NCBI RefSeq assembly: GCF_019392335.1
Contig: NZ_JAHXRQ010000004.1
Location: 62,001 to 126,000 of the forward strand
Source: Mameliella sp. CS4
GTDB taxonomy: Bacteria > Pseudomonadota > Alphaproteobacteria > Rhodobacterales > Rhodobacteraceae
Length of the DNA: 64,000 nucleotides
Reading direction: 5' to 3'
A program made the translations under genes and the position numbers. Positions 46,334 to 54,854 of this stretch are shown one piece after another (position 1 is the stretch's first letter; every line of letters starts with the position of its first letter). Below the pieces are notes generated by a model that had not been told where the DNA came from, did not search any database, and saw only the letters and a program-made list of their open reading frames with translations.

Positions 46334-48160
46334 TTACTGGCCTTGCAGCTGCAGCTCTGCGACGACCTTGGCCAGCGTCTGGTTCCGGGTCAGGTCGGCG
46401 ACCTGCATCTCGCGCTGGATGTCCCCGGCCGACAGGGCAAGGTCACGTCCGAACTGGCCGCTGGCGCCATAAGGACCGTAGGTCTCGCCGTTGACGGCGA
46501 AAAAGACACCACCCGCATTGCCCGAAAAGATCGTCGGTGCCTGGTCGGTCTGCGGCACCTTGTAGGTGTCGCCCGGTTTCAGCAGCCGTGCCAGCAGCTT
46601 CTTGCCAGAGGGCGAGGTGATCTCGACCCAGGTTTCCGCCACTGCGACGACGGTGATGCCCGGCGCGGGTTCGGCGGTCACGCGCGGAACGTTGGGCTGT
46701 ATGGGTTCGAGCGCCGGTTTGGCGACTTCGACAGGTGCCGGAGCCACCGGCTTCGGGGCCGGGACCGAAGGCGTCGGGGCCACGGCAATGGCCGCCGCAA
46801 GCGCGATGCTGTCGGGCCGTGCGACCGGCGGGGTATTCGGAACATTCCGTGCCAGGTCGGTGGGGATCGGGGTTTGTGCGGCGCGCTGCACCGGTTCTGC
46901 AAGGGCCACCTGCGGCGCGGCGAGGTTCAGATCCACGAGCACCGAGGCAAGGTCGCGGTCCTTGGTCGAATCCGCAAGGTCAAAGCGATCCACCACGTCA
47001 GCCCCGGCCAACGAAACATTGCCGGTCACGCGACCGGGCTGCCCTGCGGGACCGTAGGTCCGGCCATCGACGTTGAAATAGACGGCGCCGGATTCGCCAA
47101 CCCGGATGCGTGGGCTGGAGGCGTCACGCGGCACGGCGAATGTTTCGCCCGCGTTCAACACGCGAGAGATCAGCACGCCATCGGTCTCGGAACGCACCTC
47201 GATCCAGGCGGGACGTACGGCCACGACCGTGACACCGCTGGCCCCGGCCAGCCCGCCGACAGGCGCCGCCCCGACAGCGGATTCGGGGATCACGCCCTCG
47301 GCCACCAGTCTGTTCGCCAGAGCGGCGGCAGCCAGCGAACTGTCCTGCACATTCGGCAGACCGCGCGGCCCTCTGCCGGCAAAGGCGCCGACGCGTTCGG
47401 GATCAAGCGTCGAGATCGGCGCATCGCGCGCAACCAGCACCGGAACATCCAGGGCCTGCGGACGATAGAGGCGGTCAAAGGCTTCGGTCGTCGGCGGGGT
47501 AAAGACACCGGCCTGAGTGATGTCATCGCCTTCATCGCGCGCGGCTGGCGCAATGGCCGCTTGCAGCGGATCCAGCTCGCTCAGCACGATGGGGGTCTGA
47601 TCGACCGGCGTCACCTGCACGCGCTGCACCTCTTGCAACACGCGGTAACCGCCGTATCCGATACCACCGATCAGGGCCAACAGCACCAGCGACGATCCCA
47701 GCGCCCCGGGTTCGATCCGCGAGAGCAGGCTGTCATTGGCCGGGGCAAAGGGCATACGCGGTTCCACGATGGAATCGCGATTGCGCGCCCGCGCCGCGTC
47801 CTGCCGCGGCTTGCGGATGACAGAGGCCTCTTGCGACATGCCATGCGCGACGGAAAACCCGCTTTCCGTGCAGAAATGCGTGAATGCCTCATCCGGGTCC
47901 ATACCCAGGTAGCGCGCATAAGAGCGGACGTAGCCGGCGATGAACCCCGGAGTATCAAAGGCGGAAGGATCGCAATTCTCGATTGCGGCAATATAGCTTG
48001 CCTTGATGCGCAGCTCTCGCTGCACATCCAGCAGCGACTTGCCCATTGTCGCCCGTTCACCGCGCATGACGTCGCCCAGCTTCAGGGCGTAGTCGTCAAA
48101 GCTCTGTGGCGACGTGTCGTCGCCGCTTTCTTCACGGTGCTGGGATTTGCGCCCGATCAT
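46334..48160 (-). CDS. RodZ-like HTH membrane protein with duplicated C-terminal domain
   Basis: A 608-residue protein. The N-terminal HTH_25 domain has GDVMRGERATMGKSLLDVQRELRIKASYIAAIE and GFIAGYVRSYARYLG. A single transmembrane helix lies near residue 155 (SSLVLLALIGGIGYGGY), followed by a long Pro/Ala-rich periplasmic region. The periplasmic part holds two copies of a roughly 90-residue DUF4115-like unit, starting GVTVVAVRPAWIEV and GITVVAVAETWVEI and each containing a YGPxG motif. RodZ normally has one. RodZ links MreB to cell-wall synthesis. Confidence 0.85.
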   Translation of the reverse strand: MIGRKSQHREESGDDTSPQSFDDYALKLGDVMRGERATMGKSLLDVQRELRIKASYIAAIENCDPSAFDTPGFIAGYVRSYARYLGMDPDEAFTHFCTESGFSVAHGMSQEASVIRKPRQDAARARNRDSIVEPRMPFAPANDSLLSRIEPGALGSSLVLLALIGGIGYGGYRVLQEVQRVQVTPVDQTPIVLSELDPLQAAIAPAARDEGDDITQAGVFTPPTTEAFDRLYRPQALDVPVLVARDAPISTLDPERVGAFAGRGPRGLPNVQDSSLAAAALANRLVAEGVIPESAVGAAPVGGLAGASGVTVVAVRPAWIEVRSETDGVLISRVLNAGETFAVPRDASSPRIRVGESGAVYFNVDGRTYGPAGQPGRVTGNVSLAGADVVDRFDLADSTKDRDLASVLVDLNLAAPQVALAEPVQRAAQTPIPTDLARNVPNTPPVARPDSIALAAAIAVAPTPSVPAPKPVAPAPVEVAKPALEPIQPNVPRVTAEPAPGITVVAVAETWVEITSPSGKKLLARLLKPGDTYKVPQTDQAPTIFSGNAGGVFFAVNGETYGPYGASGQFGRDLALSAGDIQREMQVADLTRNQTLAKVVAELQLQGQ

Positions 48161-48285
48161 TGCGAGACTGCCCCATTCTACCCATCATTTATGTGCCTGC
48201 CCGGTCCGGGCTGCACGATTCGCGCACCCCGGTTATTGCGATAAGGCTAGCACATCTCAAGCCATATGACAGGTATTGGCGGGGT

Positions 48286-49509
48286 TTAGCCGGCCAGTTC
48301 AGCGCGATTCAGCGCACAATGGCTCCACAATTCGTCCATCGCGCGCACCAGCCGATCCATCTCGTCCGGGCCGTGCACAGGCGAGGGGGTGAACCGCAGA
48401 CGCTCGGTGCCACGCGGAACCGTGGGGAAGTTGATCGGCTGGACGTAGATGCCATAGCCCTCAAGCAGCATGTCGCTCAGCTGCTTGGTGTGGACCGGGT
48501 CGCCGACGATCACCGGCACGATATGGGTGCCGTGGTCGATGATCGGCAGGCCCATGCCCTTGAGCCGGGTCTTGAGGATCTTGGCCTGGGTCTGGTGTTT
48601 GTCGCGCAACTCCTGGTCCGTCTTGAGATGGCGAACCGAGGCTGCGGCACCGGCGGCCACGGCCGGCGGCAGCGAGGTGGTAAAGATGAACCCCGGCGCA
48701 TAAGAGCGGACGGCGTCACACATTTTCGCAGATGCGGCGATGTAGCCGCCCATGACGCCATAGGCCTTGGCCAGGGTGCCGTTGATAATGTCGATGCGGT
48801 GCATGAGGCGGTCGCGTTCCGCGACCCCTGCCCCGCGCGGGCCGTACATGCCGACCGCGTGCACCTCGTCGATATAGGTCAGTGCGCCGAATTCGTTCGC
48901 CAGATCGCAGATCGCCTCGATCGGGCCGAAATCGCCGTCCATCGAATAGATCGATTCAAAGGCGATGAGCTTGGGCGCGGCGGGATCGTCGGCTTCCAGC
49001 TTGGCGCGCAGATCGTCGAGATCATTGTGCTTGAAGATGCGCTTGGCCCCGCCGTTGCGGCGCACGCCTTCGATCATCGAAGCGTGGTTCAGCTCGTCCG
49101 AGTAGATGATGAGGCCCGGGAACAATTTGGGCAGCGTGCTCAGCGTTGCATCATTGGCGATATAGGCCGATGTGAACAGCAGCGCGGCCTCTTTGCCGTG
49201 CAGGTCGGCCAGCTCGGCCTCCAGCCGCTTGTGATAGACCGTGGTGCCCGAGATGTTGCGCGTGCCGCCCGAGCCGGCGCCGGTGGCGTCGATCGCCTCG
49301 TGCATGGCAGACAGGACAACGGGATGCTGACCCATGCCCAGATAGTCGTTGCCGCACCAGACGGTGATCGGCGTTTCGCTTCCGTCCGGCTTGCGCCAAG
49401 TGGCATGCGGGAACTGGCCCTTCTTGCGCTCGATGTCGATGAAGGTGCGATAACGGCCTTCTTCGTGCAGACGGTTCAGGGCGTCATCCAGTTTCGCGGT
49501 GTAGTCCAC
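48286..49509 (-). CDS. hemA: 5-aminolevulinate synthase
   Basis: A 407-residue PLP enzyme that condenses glycine and succinyl-CoA, the first step of tetrapyrrole synthesis in alphaproteobacteria. Motifs are [50 protein letters not shown] and the PLP lysine in [14 protein letters not shown] (about residue 245). A FnrL-type box lies 133 bp upstream. Photosynthesis genes are not seen, so the box most likely reflects oxygen control of heme supply. Confidence 0.97.
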   Translation of the reverse strand: MDYTAKLDDALNRLHEEGRYRTFIDIERKKGQFPHATWRKPDGSETPITVWCGNDYLGMGQHPVVLSAMHEAIDATGAGSGGTRNISGTTVYHKRLEAELADLHGKEAALLFTSAYIANDATLSTLPKLFPGLIIYSDELNHASMIEGVRRNGGAKRIFKHNDLDDLRAKLEADDPAAPKLIAFESIYSMDGDFGPIEAICDLANEFGALTYIDEVHAVGMYGPRGAGVAERDRLMHRIDIINGTLAKAYGVMGGYIAASAKMCDAVRSYAPGFIFTTSLPPAVAAGAAASVRHLKTDQELRDKHQTQAKILKTRLKGMGLPIIDHGTHIVPVIVGDPVHTKQLSDMLLEGYGIYVQPINFPTVPRGTERLRFTPSPVHGPDEMDRLVRAMDELWSHCALNRAELAG

Positions 49510-49614
49510 CGGGCTCCTCCTTCTACTTTCGACCCTCGCCAGGGGGCCGGTGCTGCAGTCACACCTTATTCAATTTCATGAATAACTAACGACCGCGAGG
49601 TGATGTGTCCACCG

Positions 49615-49655
49615 TTTAGAACCGGACCATCCGTCGCATCCTTGATCTGAATCAA
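49615..49655 (-). promoter_or_regulatory. FnrL-type box and -10 of hemA
   Basis: TTGATCTGAATCAA (49642-49655) is a perfect FNR/FnrL consensus TTGAT-N4-ATCAA. A -10-like TCTAAA (minus strand, 49620-49615) would put transcription start near 49608, so the box is centred near -40.5, the class II activation position. Its location upstream of hemA matches known FnrL control of hemA in Rhodobacter. Confidence 0.8.
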
Positions 49656-49775
49656 CGGGCTGACCATTACGACTTTGATCTTAGGTACATAATGACGCAT
49701 ATCGGAAACACGATTCCTTGCCTTGACCCACACGCGCCCTAGCCTGCATGACGTCTTTGCAGAACCGGAGCAGGC

Positions 49776-50324
49776 ATGACAACCCGAAGCGACATCGAGG
49801 CCCTGATCGCACGCGTCGCTTTGCGCGACCGCGGCGCTTTCGGGGCCCTCTACGATGCCACCAGCGGCAAGTTGCTGGCGATCTGCCTGTCGGTCCTGAA
49901 AGACCGCGAAGAGGCCGAGGACACCCTGCAGGAAGTCTTTCTGCGCATCTGGAACAAGGCCGACCGCTATGCCGTCACTGGCCACAGTCCGATGACCTGG
50001 CTGATCACTCTGGCCCGGAACATCGCCATCGACCGGCTGCGCGCCCGCCAGCGCGCGCAGAACGGACAGGACGGAACCGAAACCGATACCCTGCCCGATT
50101 CCCGCCCCGGCCCCGAGGCCTCGACCATCGCCGCCTCCGAAAGCCAGCGCATCGTGAACTGTCTCGATGAACTGCCGGACCAGCGCGCCAGGGCGGTGCG
50201 CGGCGCCTATCTCGAAGGGGACAGCTACGCCGATCTCGCGGCCCGGTTCGAAGTGCCCCTCAACACCATGCGGACCTGGCTGCGCCGGAGTCTGCAGAGC
50301 CTCAGGGAGTGCATGTCCCGATGA
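49776..50324 (+). CDS. ECF RNA polymerase sigma factor
   Basis: A 182-residue ECF sigma factor. Region 2 has LSVLKDREEAEDTLQEVFLRIWNKADRY and PMTWLITLARNIAIDRLRAR. Region 4 has SYADLAARFEVPLNTMRTWLRRSLQSLRECM, an HTH for the -35 element. The next gene, overlapping by ATGA, encodes its probable anti-sigma factor (RskA-type), so this belongs with SigK/RskA-like ECF systems. The inducing signal is unknown; the region between this gene and hemA is shared, with divergent transcription. Confidence 0.93.
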   Translation: MTTRSDIEALIARVALRDRGAFGALYDATSGKLLAICLSVLKDREEAEDTLQEVFLRIWNKADRYAVTGHSPMTWLITLARNIAIDRLRARQRAQNGQDGTETDTLPDSRPGPEASTIAASESQRIVNCLDELPDQRARAVRGAYLEGDSYADLAARFEVPLNTMRTWLRRSLQSLRECMSR

Positions 50325-50995
50325 GCGCTGATCTTCCCGAAATGCCCGATGACGATGACGAGCTGCTGGCAGCGGAATATGTCCTGCGCCTGCTCTCGGC
50401 GGATCTTGAAGGTGTGGCGGCCCGCCGCGTGGCCGAGGACCCCGAATTTGCCGCCCGCGTACACCATTGGGAATCCCGGCTGGCGGACCTGGCCGAGGAA
50501 CTGGACGAGGTGAAACCCTCGCCCCGCGTGCGGCGCGCGCTCATGGCCTCTGTCAGCGGTGCGCCGGAATCGCGGGCACGGCGCTGGTGGCTGGCCGCCG
50601 GGCTTGGCGCCGCGACGCTGGCCGCGCTGGCCTATGTCGCCCCCCTGCCCTTCCTGACCGGCGGTCCGGACCTTGGCGCGGAACTGGCCTCTGCCGATGG
50701 CGCCCTGCGATTTGAGGCGCAGGTGAGCGGTGAAAACCTGGTTCTGGCGCGGCTCGAAGGTGGGCCACGCGAAGGCCGGGCGCTGGAACTCTGGCTGATC
50801 GCAGAGGATGATCCCGCGCCGGTCTCGCTGGGCGTGCTGCCCGATGCGGACATGGCGGAAATCACCCTGGCGCCGGCGGTGGCCGCCCGGCTGGCCGGCG
50901 GCACCCTGGCCGTTTCGGACGAACCGCCCGGCGGTTCGCCCACCGGAGCGCCAACCGGGGAGGTCCTGGCCGCCGCGCCGCTGGTCGAGCTCTGA
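50321..50995 (+). CDS. RskA-type anti-sigma factor
   Basis: A 224-residue membrane anti-sigma factor. The acidic N-terminal sigma-binding part is LLAAEYVLRLLSADLEGVAARRVAEDPEFAARVHHWESRLADLAEELDEV, with one transmembrane helix at about residues 91-108 (WWLAAGLGAATLAALAYV). The periplasmic C-terminal RskA-like domain ends GTLAVSDEPPGGSPTGAPTGEVLAAAPL. It lacks the zinc ChrR motif. It is coupled to the sigma-factor gene by ATGA. It likely releases the sigma factor on regulated proteolysis. Confidence 0.88.
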   Translation: MSADLPEMPDDDDELLAAEYVLRLLSADLEGVAARRVAEDPEFAARVHHWESRLADLAEELDEVKPSPRVRRALMASVSGAPESRARRWWLAAGLGAATLAALAYVAPLPFLTGGPDLGAELASADGALRFEAQVSGENLVLARLEGGPREGRALELWLIAEDDPAPVSLGVLPDADMAEITLAPAVAARLAGGTLAVSDEPPGGSPTGAPTGEVLAAAPLVEL

Positions 50996-51051
50996 TCCGG
51001 CTGGACAGTCCCTCGCGGTCTGTTAGCTTCGCCGAAAAATCAGGAGTCCTC

Positions 51052-52422
51052 ATGTCTCTCGACGCCACACTTGCGCGCATCGACGCCGATCTTCCCGCCG
51101 CGCTGGACCGCCTCATGGCGCTCTTGCGCATCCCCTCGATCTCGACCGACCCGGCCTATGCCGACAAATGTCAGCAGGCGGCAGACTGGCTGGTCGAGGA
51201 CCTGCAAAGCCTTGGCATCGCGGCGGAAGCCCGGGCCACCCCGGGCCACCCGATGGTCGTGGGCCATGTCGAGGGCGACGGCCCGCATGTGCTGTTCTAC
51301 GGCCATTACGACGTGCAGCCGGTCGACCCGCTGGACCTCTGGGACCGCGATCCCTTTGACCCCGCGATCGAGGAGACCGCCAAGGGCAAGGTCATCCGTG
51401 GGCGCGGGTCCTCGGACGACAAGGGCCAGCTGATGACCTTTGTCGAGGCCTGCCGCGCGTGGAAGGCGGAACACGGCTCAATGCCCTGCCGCATCACTTT
51501 CTTCTTTGAAGGGGAAGAAGAGTCGGGCTCGCCCTCGCTGATCCCCTTCCTGAAGGAGAACAAGGAAGAGCTGAAAGCCGACATCGCCCTGATCTGCGAC
51601 ACCGGGTTGTTCGAATCCCGTGTGCCCGCGATCATGACCCAGCTGCGTGGCTTGCTGGGTGAGGAAATCACCCTCACCGGCCCCGACAAGGACCTGCATT
51701 CCGGCATGTATGGCGGCGTCGCGCGCAACCCGATCCGCGTGCTGTCCCGCATCCTCGCCAACCTGCACGACGACAACGGTCATATCCAGGTGCCGCATTT
51801 CTATGACGGCGTGCCAGAGCTGTCGGACGAGATGACGGCACAGTGGGAGGCGCTGAATTTCGACCACGGCACCTTCCTGGGCGACGTGGGTCTGTCAAAA
51901 CCTGCCGGGGAACAGGACCGCAGCGCGCTGGAGATGATCTGGTCGCGCCCCACGGCCGAGATCAACGGCATCATCGGCGGCTATACCGGTGACGGCTTCA
52001 AGACCGTGCTGCCGTCAAAGGCCACGGCCAAAGTCAGTTTCCGCCTCGTCGGCCAGCAGGATCCGCACGCCCTGCGTGAACACTTCCGCGCCTGGGTCCG
52101 CGCGCAGCTGCCCGAGGATGTCTCTGTCGACTTCCACGGCCACGGCGCCTCGCCCGCCAGCCAGATGCAGACCACCCACCCCGCCTTCGAATCCGCGCGC
52201 AGCGTGCTGGGCGCGGAATGGGGGCACGAGGCGGCCTTTACAGGCTGCGGCGGCTCGATCCCGGTGGCCGGGTATTTCAAGTCGATCCTCGACATGGACA
52301 CGATGCTGGTCGGCTGGGGCAAGGACGACGACCAGATTCACTCTCCGAACGAAAAATACGACGTCGAGAGCTTTCACAAGGGCATCCGCAGCTGGGCCCG
52401 TATCCTGGACGCGATCCGCTAG
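51052..52422 (+). CDS. M20 family dipeptidase/peptidase
   Basis: A 456-residue zinc aminopeptidase family protein. The N-terminal RIPSISTDPAYADKCQQAADW precedes the metal site. The ligands are the His/Asp in FYGHYDVQP, the Asp in GRGSSDDKG, the Glu pair in FFEGEEESGSPSL, and the His-containing LDMDTMLVGWGKDDDQIHSPNEKY. Members cleave dipeptides such as carnosine or Xaa-His. The substrate is not clear. A GC-rich hairpin (CCGCGCTCCCG / CGGGGGCGCGG, 52431-52459) follows but lacks a T-run. Confidence 0.92.
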   Translation: MSLDATLARIDADLPAALDRLMALLRIPSISTDPAYADKCQQAADWLVEDLQSLGIAAEARATPGHPMVVGHVEGDGPHVLFYGHYDVQPVDPLDLWDRDPFDPAIEETAKGKVIRGRGSSDDKGQLMTFVEACRAWKAEHGSMPCRITFFFEGEEESGSPSLIPFLKENKEELKADIALICDTGLFESRVPAIMTQLRGLLGEEITLTGPDKDLHSGMYGGVARNPIRVLSRILANLHDDNGHIQVPHFYDGVPELSDEMTAQWEALNFDHGTFLGDVGLSKPAGEQDRSALEMIWSRPTAEINGIIGGYTGDGFKTVLPSKATAKVSFRLVGQQDPHALREHFRAWVRAQLPEDVSVDFHGHGASPASQMQTTHPAFESARSVLGAEWGHEAAFTGCGGSIPVAGYFKSILDMDTMLVGWGKDDDQIHSPNEKYDVESFHKGIRSWARILDAIR

Positions 52423-52430
52423 CACCCGTC

Positions 52431-52459
52431 CCGCGCTCCCGAGAGATCCGGGGGCGCGG
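52431..52459 (+). terminator. GC-rich hairpin after M20 peptidase gene
   Basis: An 11-bp stem (one G-U) with loop AGAGATC. No T-run follows, so Rho-independent termination is uncertain. Confidence 0.4.
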
Positions 52460-52563
52460 CAGTCCGAATCTGCGACAAAAGCCCTGAGATTTGAATGCGA
52501 AAGCCCGTTTCGCGCCACATTCTCAGGCCAATCTTGCCCGAAAGACCGGTTAACAATTTGGGT

Positions 52564-53109
52564 ATGACCATGCCCTATCGCCCCTCCGTCTTCCGCAAGC
52601 AGGATCACCGCGACTTCAGCCGCCGTGTCCGCCGTATCGACCCCGAGGCACAGGCCCACGGCACCGCCGCGCGGCGTCGTGCACAGCCCAAGATGCTGAC
52701 CGCGGCTCTGACAGGATTTGGCGCGGCCTATGCGACCGCCGCCATCGCCACCAACCGCGACCGGATCGAACTTGCCCTTCGGCAAGAGGGGCTGGCCCCC
52801 GACACCCAACACCTGATCCTGTCGTCCCTCGCGGCGGCATTGGCCGCGACCCTGGTCATGCTGACCTTCCAGATCCTGCGCGCGGCTCTGACGGCTGGCG
52901 TCGCCCGGAAGAACGGCCGCGCTTATTTCCTGGGGGCTGTGCTGGCCTTTGGACTGTTCTACACGCCGGATGTGGTCTGGCAGTTCGGCTTTGACCTGCT
53001 GGACGGACGGTCACAAAACGCCCTTGCCAGCGCCGGCGCCTTCTTTGAGGACAGTTTTCCAGGGCTGAACATAGACCAGATCAGCTTTACTTCCTCGCGC
53101 GGTTTCTAG
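52564..53109 (+). CDS. Conserved hypothetical membrane protein
   Basis: A 181-residue protein with a basic N-terminal part (PYRPSVFRKQDHRDFSRRVRRIDPEAQAHG). Three hydrophobic segments follow, at about 43-60, 85-110 and 120-140 (MLTAALTGFGAAYATAAIA, LILSSLAAALAATLVMLTFQI, AYFLGAVLAFGLFYTPDVVWQFG). I recognise no domain. The start at 52564 (MTMPYRPS) is chosen over an ATG at 52495. The stop lies 2 bp from the convergent glycosyltransferase stop. Confidence 0.65.
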   Translation: MTMPYRPSVFRKQDHRDFSRRVRRIDPEAQAHGTAARRRAQPKMLTAALTGFGAAYATAAIATNRDRIELALRQEGLAPDTQHLILSSLAAALAATLVMLTFQILRAALTAGVARKNGRAYFLGAVLAFGLFYTPDVVWQFGFDLLDGRSQNALASAGAFFEDSFPGLNIDQISFTSSRGF

Positions 53110-53110
53110 G

Positions 53111-53986
53111 TCATATCACCCCCGTGAACCGGTCGGGCAACAGGTACTGTTGCTCATAGTCCGGACGCTTGAAGGCGTAGAACCCGGTTTCACCGCGCGG
53201 ACCCCAACTGCGCGCCATGCGCTTGCGGACCCAGGCCAGGTCAAACCCCTCTTTCATCGGCAATTCCGAAAAGGCGTCGAAGACTGCCCTGTCTTCGCCC
53301 CGAGCCTCTGCGAACCAGTGACGCCCGATCGCGGTATCCTGCACTCCGGTTCCGACCTCCTGCGTGACAGCATTGCGGGCGTTCATGGTCTGCACGTAGT
53401 TGCCGAAATCGCAGAATTTCAGGTGGAAGAGATACAGTTCATCCGGGGCAATCAGCTTGTCGTATTGGGTGAAATGCCCGCCCCGCGCGATCTTGACCCC
53501 CTGGCTGATGATGCATGGCTTGGAATAATGCGGCGCCAACCGGACGTGGCGGCGCGGCCCGAGAATCGGGCCGGTGATCTCCTCATGCTCGATATCGATC
53601 CGGTGGATCACCTCCAGGCCCAGGGGCGTCAGAACGCGCCGCGGCTTCTCTGCGCGCAGGTAGTCCAGCAAGGATCCGCCATGTTCCGGATCCACCACCA
53701 CCAGTTCATCCACGTCACCCACGACCACATGCGTGTAGTAGCAGCGCAGGCCGTGGACAAAGTTGTTGAGAAACCGCCAGCGCTTCATGTCGAAATTTGG
53801 ATGAGGATCGCCGGGTATCCCAATGATATTGCATCCTTCTGCCAGTTTCTCCACATCGCTTCCGCGACCGTGATTGACGATATAGCAATTCTCGCGCCCG
53901 AAGGTTTCGCCGTAGTGCCGCACCCAGGCCTTCAGGAAAAAGGCATCCCCGCGCACCATTGTCAGCGCCGCCGCCACCGATTGCAT
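53111..53986 (-). CDS. Glycosyltransferase family 2-like protein
   Basis: A 291-residue protein with the Glyco_tranf_2_4-like layout: AALTMVRGDAFFLKAWVRHYGETFG at the start, and the divalent-metal motif VVVGDVDELVVVDPE (DxD) at about residue 93. Membrane segments are not evident. It probably acts on a surface glycan. A sulfotransferase-like gene is divergent from it, and a second sulfotransferase lies near 62 kb, hinting at sulfated surface polymers. The ATG at 53986 (MQSVAAALTM) matches the family start. Confidence 0.8.
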   Translation of the reverse strand: MQSVAAALTMVRGDAFFLKAWVRHYGETFGRENCYIVNHGRGSDVEKLAEGCNIIGIPGDPHPNFDMKRWRFLNNFVHGLRCYYTHVVVGDVDELVVVDPEHGGSLLDYLRAEKPRRVLTPLGLEVIHRIDIEHEEITGPILGPRRHVRLAPHYSKPCIISQGVKIARGGHFTQYDKLIAPDELYLFHLKFCDFGNYVQTMNARNAVTQEVGTGVQDTAIGRHWFAEARGEDRAVFDAFSELPMKEGFDLAWVRKRMARSWGPRGETGFYAFKRPDYEQQYLLPDRFTGVI

Positions 53987-54104
53987 CTGCCCTAGCCTCT
54001 TTGTCGTTGTTTTGCTTGGCAGACTACAGCATCGCCCGCGATATGAGAATCGCATTTTGGGAAACGGACGGTTAGGTTTGCGTGGGGATCAGGACGAGGC
54101 GCAC

Positions 54105-54854
54105 ATGATCGGTCAGGCATTCGCGGACAAGGGATGGCAGATGGCCGATGGGCCACGTCAGCCGCGGCGCTTCCAGGTGTTCGGCGAACGCTCTTCGGGC
54201 ACGAATTTCGTCAAGCGGCTGGTGGCGCGCAACAGCGCCCTGACCCCGACCGATGACATGGGCTGGAAACACGGATTTCCCCACATGACCGCGATCCCGG
54301 CCGACATGCTGGTGATCTGCTGCGTCCGTGATGCGCAGGCCTGGTCGCTGTCGATGCATGCCAAACCCTGGCATTGTCCGCCCGCGATGCAGCTTTTGCC
54401 CTTTGCCGCGTTCCTGCGCGCGGAATGGGCCACCATCGCGGATCGCAAACGCTATTTTCCCCAGGTGGCGACCCTTGGCGGCATCGGCCAGCCCCTGCAG
54501 CATGACAGGCATCCTCTCACCGGACGGCCCTTTGCCAATCTCCTCGCCATGCGGCAAGCAAAGCTCTCGGCCCTGCTGTCCTTTTTCGAGCGGGATTGTT
54601 CGGTGCTCTTCTGCCGGTTGGAAGCCGTGCAAGCCGCGCCAGAGCATTTTGTCACCGCCCTGTCCGAGCACTTCGCCCTGCCCGTCCATGAGCAGCCGTT
54701 CCGCCCGGTGGTCAAACGTCTGGGATCGAAATTCCTGCCCGCGGTGCCCGAGCGTCCCGAAACCCCGCGCAGCTTTCCAGAGGCCGAATTGCCCTTTCTG
54801 CGCGCCGAAGTGGACCTGCCAACCGAAACCGCGCTTGGGTATGACTACGCCTGA
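54105..54854 (+). CDS. Sulfotransferase-like P-loop protein
   Basis: About 249 residues. RRFQVFGERSSGTNFVKRL (about residues 21-39) is the PAPS 5'-phosphosulfate-binding loop of sulfotransferases, and MLVICCVRDAQAWSLSMH resembles the 3'-phosphate-binding segment (RDP-like). The rest is helical. The N-terminus is uncertain: ATG at 54105 or 54141. Divergent from the glycosyltransferase gene, it may sulfate a glycan. The 3' end overlaps the glycerate kinase gene by about 10 bp. Confidence 0.65.
   Translation: MIGQAFADKGWQMADGPRQPRRFQVFGERSSGTNFVKRLVARNSALTPTDDMGWKHGFPHMTAIPADMLVICCVRDAQAWSLSMHAKPWHCPPAMQLLPFAAFLRAEWATIADRKRYFPQVATLGGIGQPLQHDRHPLTGRPFANLLAMRQAKLSALLSFFERDCSVLFCRLEAVQAAPEHFVTALSEHFALPVHEQPFRPVVKRLGSKFLPAVPERPETPRSFPEAELPFLRAEVDLPTETALGYDYA

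Noticed and set aside
46328..48244. 638-codon open frame on the plus strand
   Set aside because: Antisense to the RodZ-like gene, which has recognisable HTH and repeat domains.
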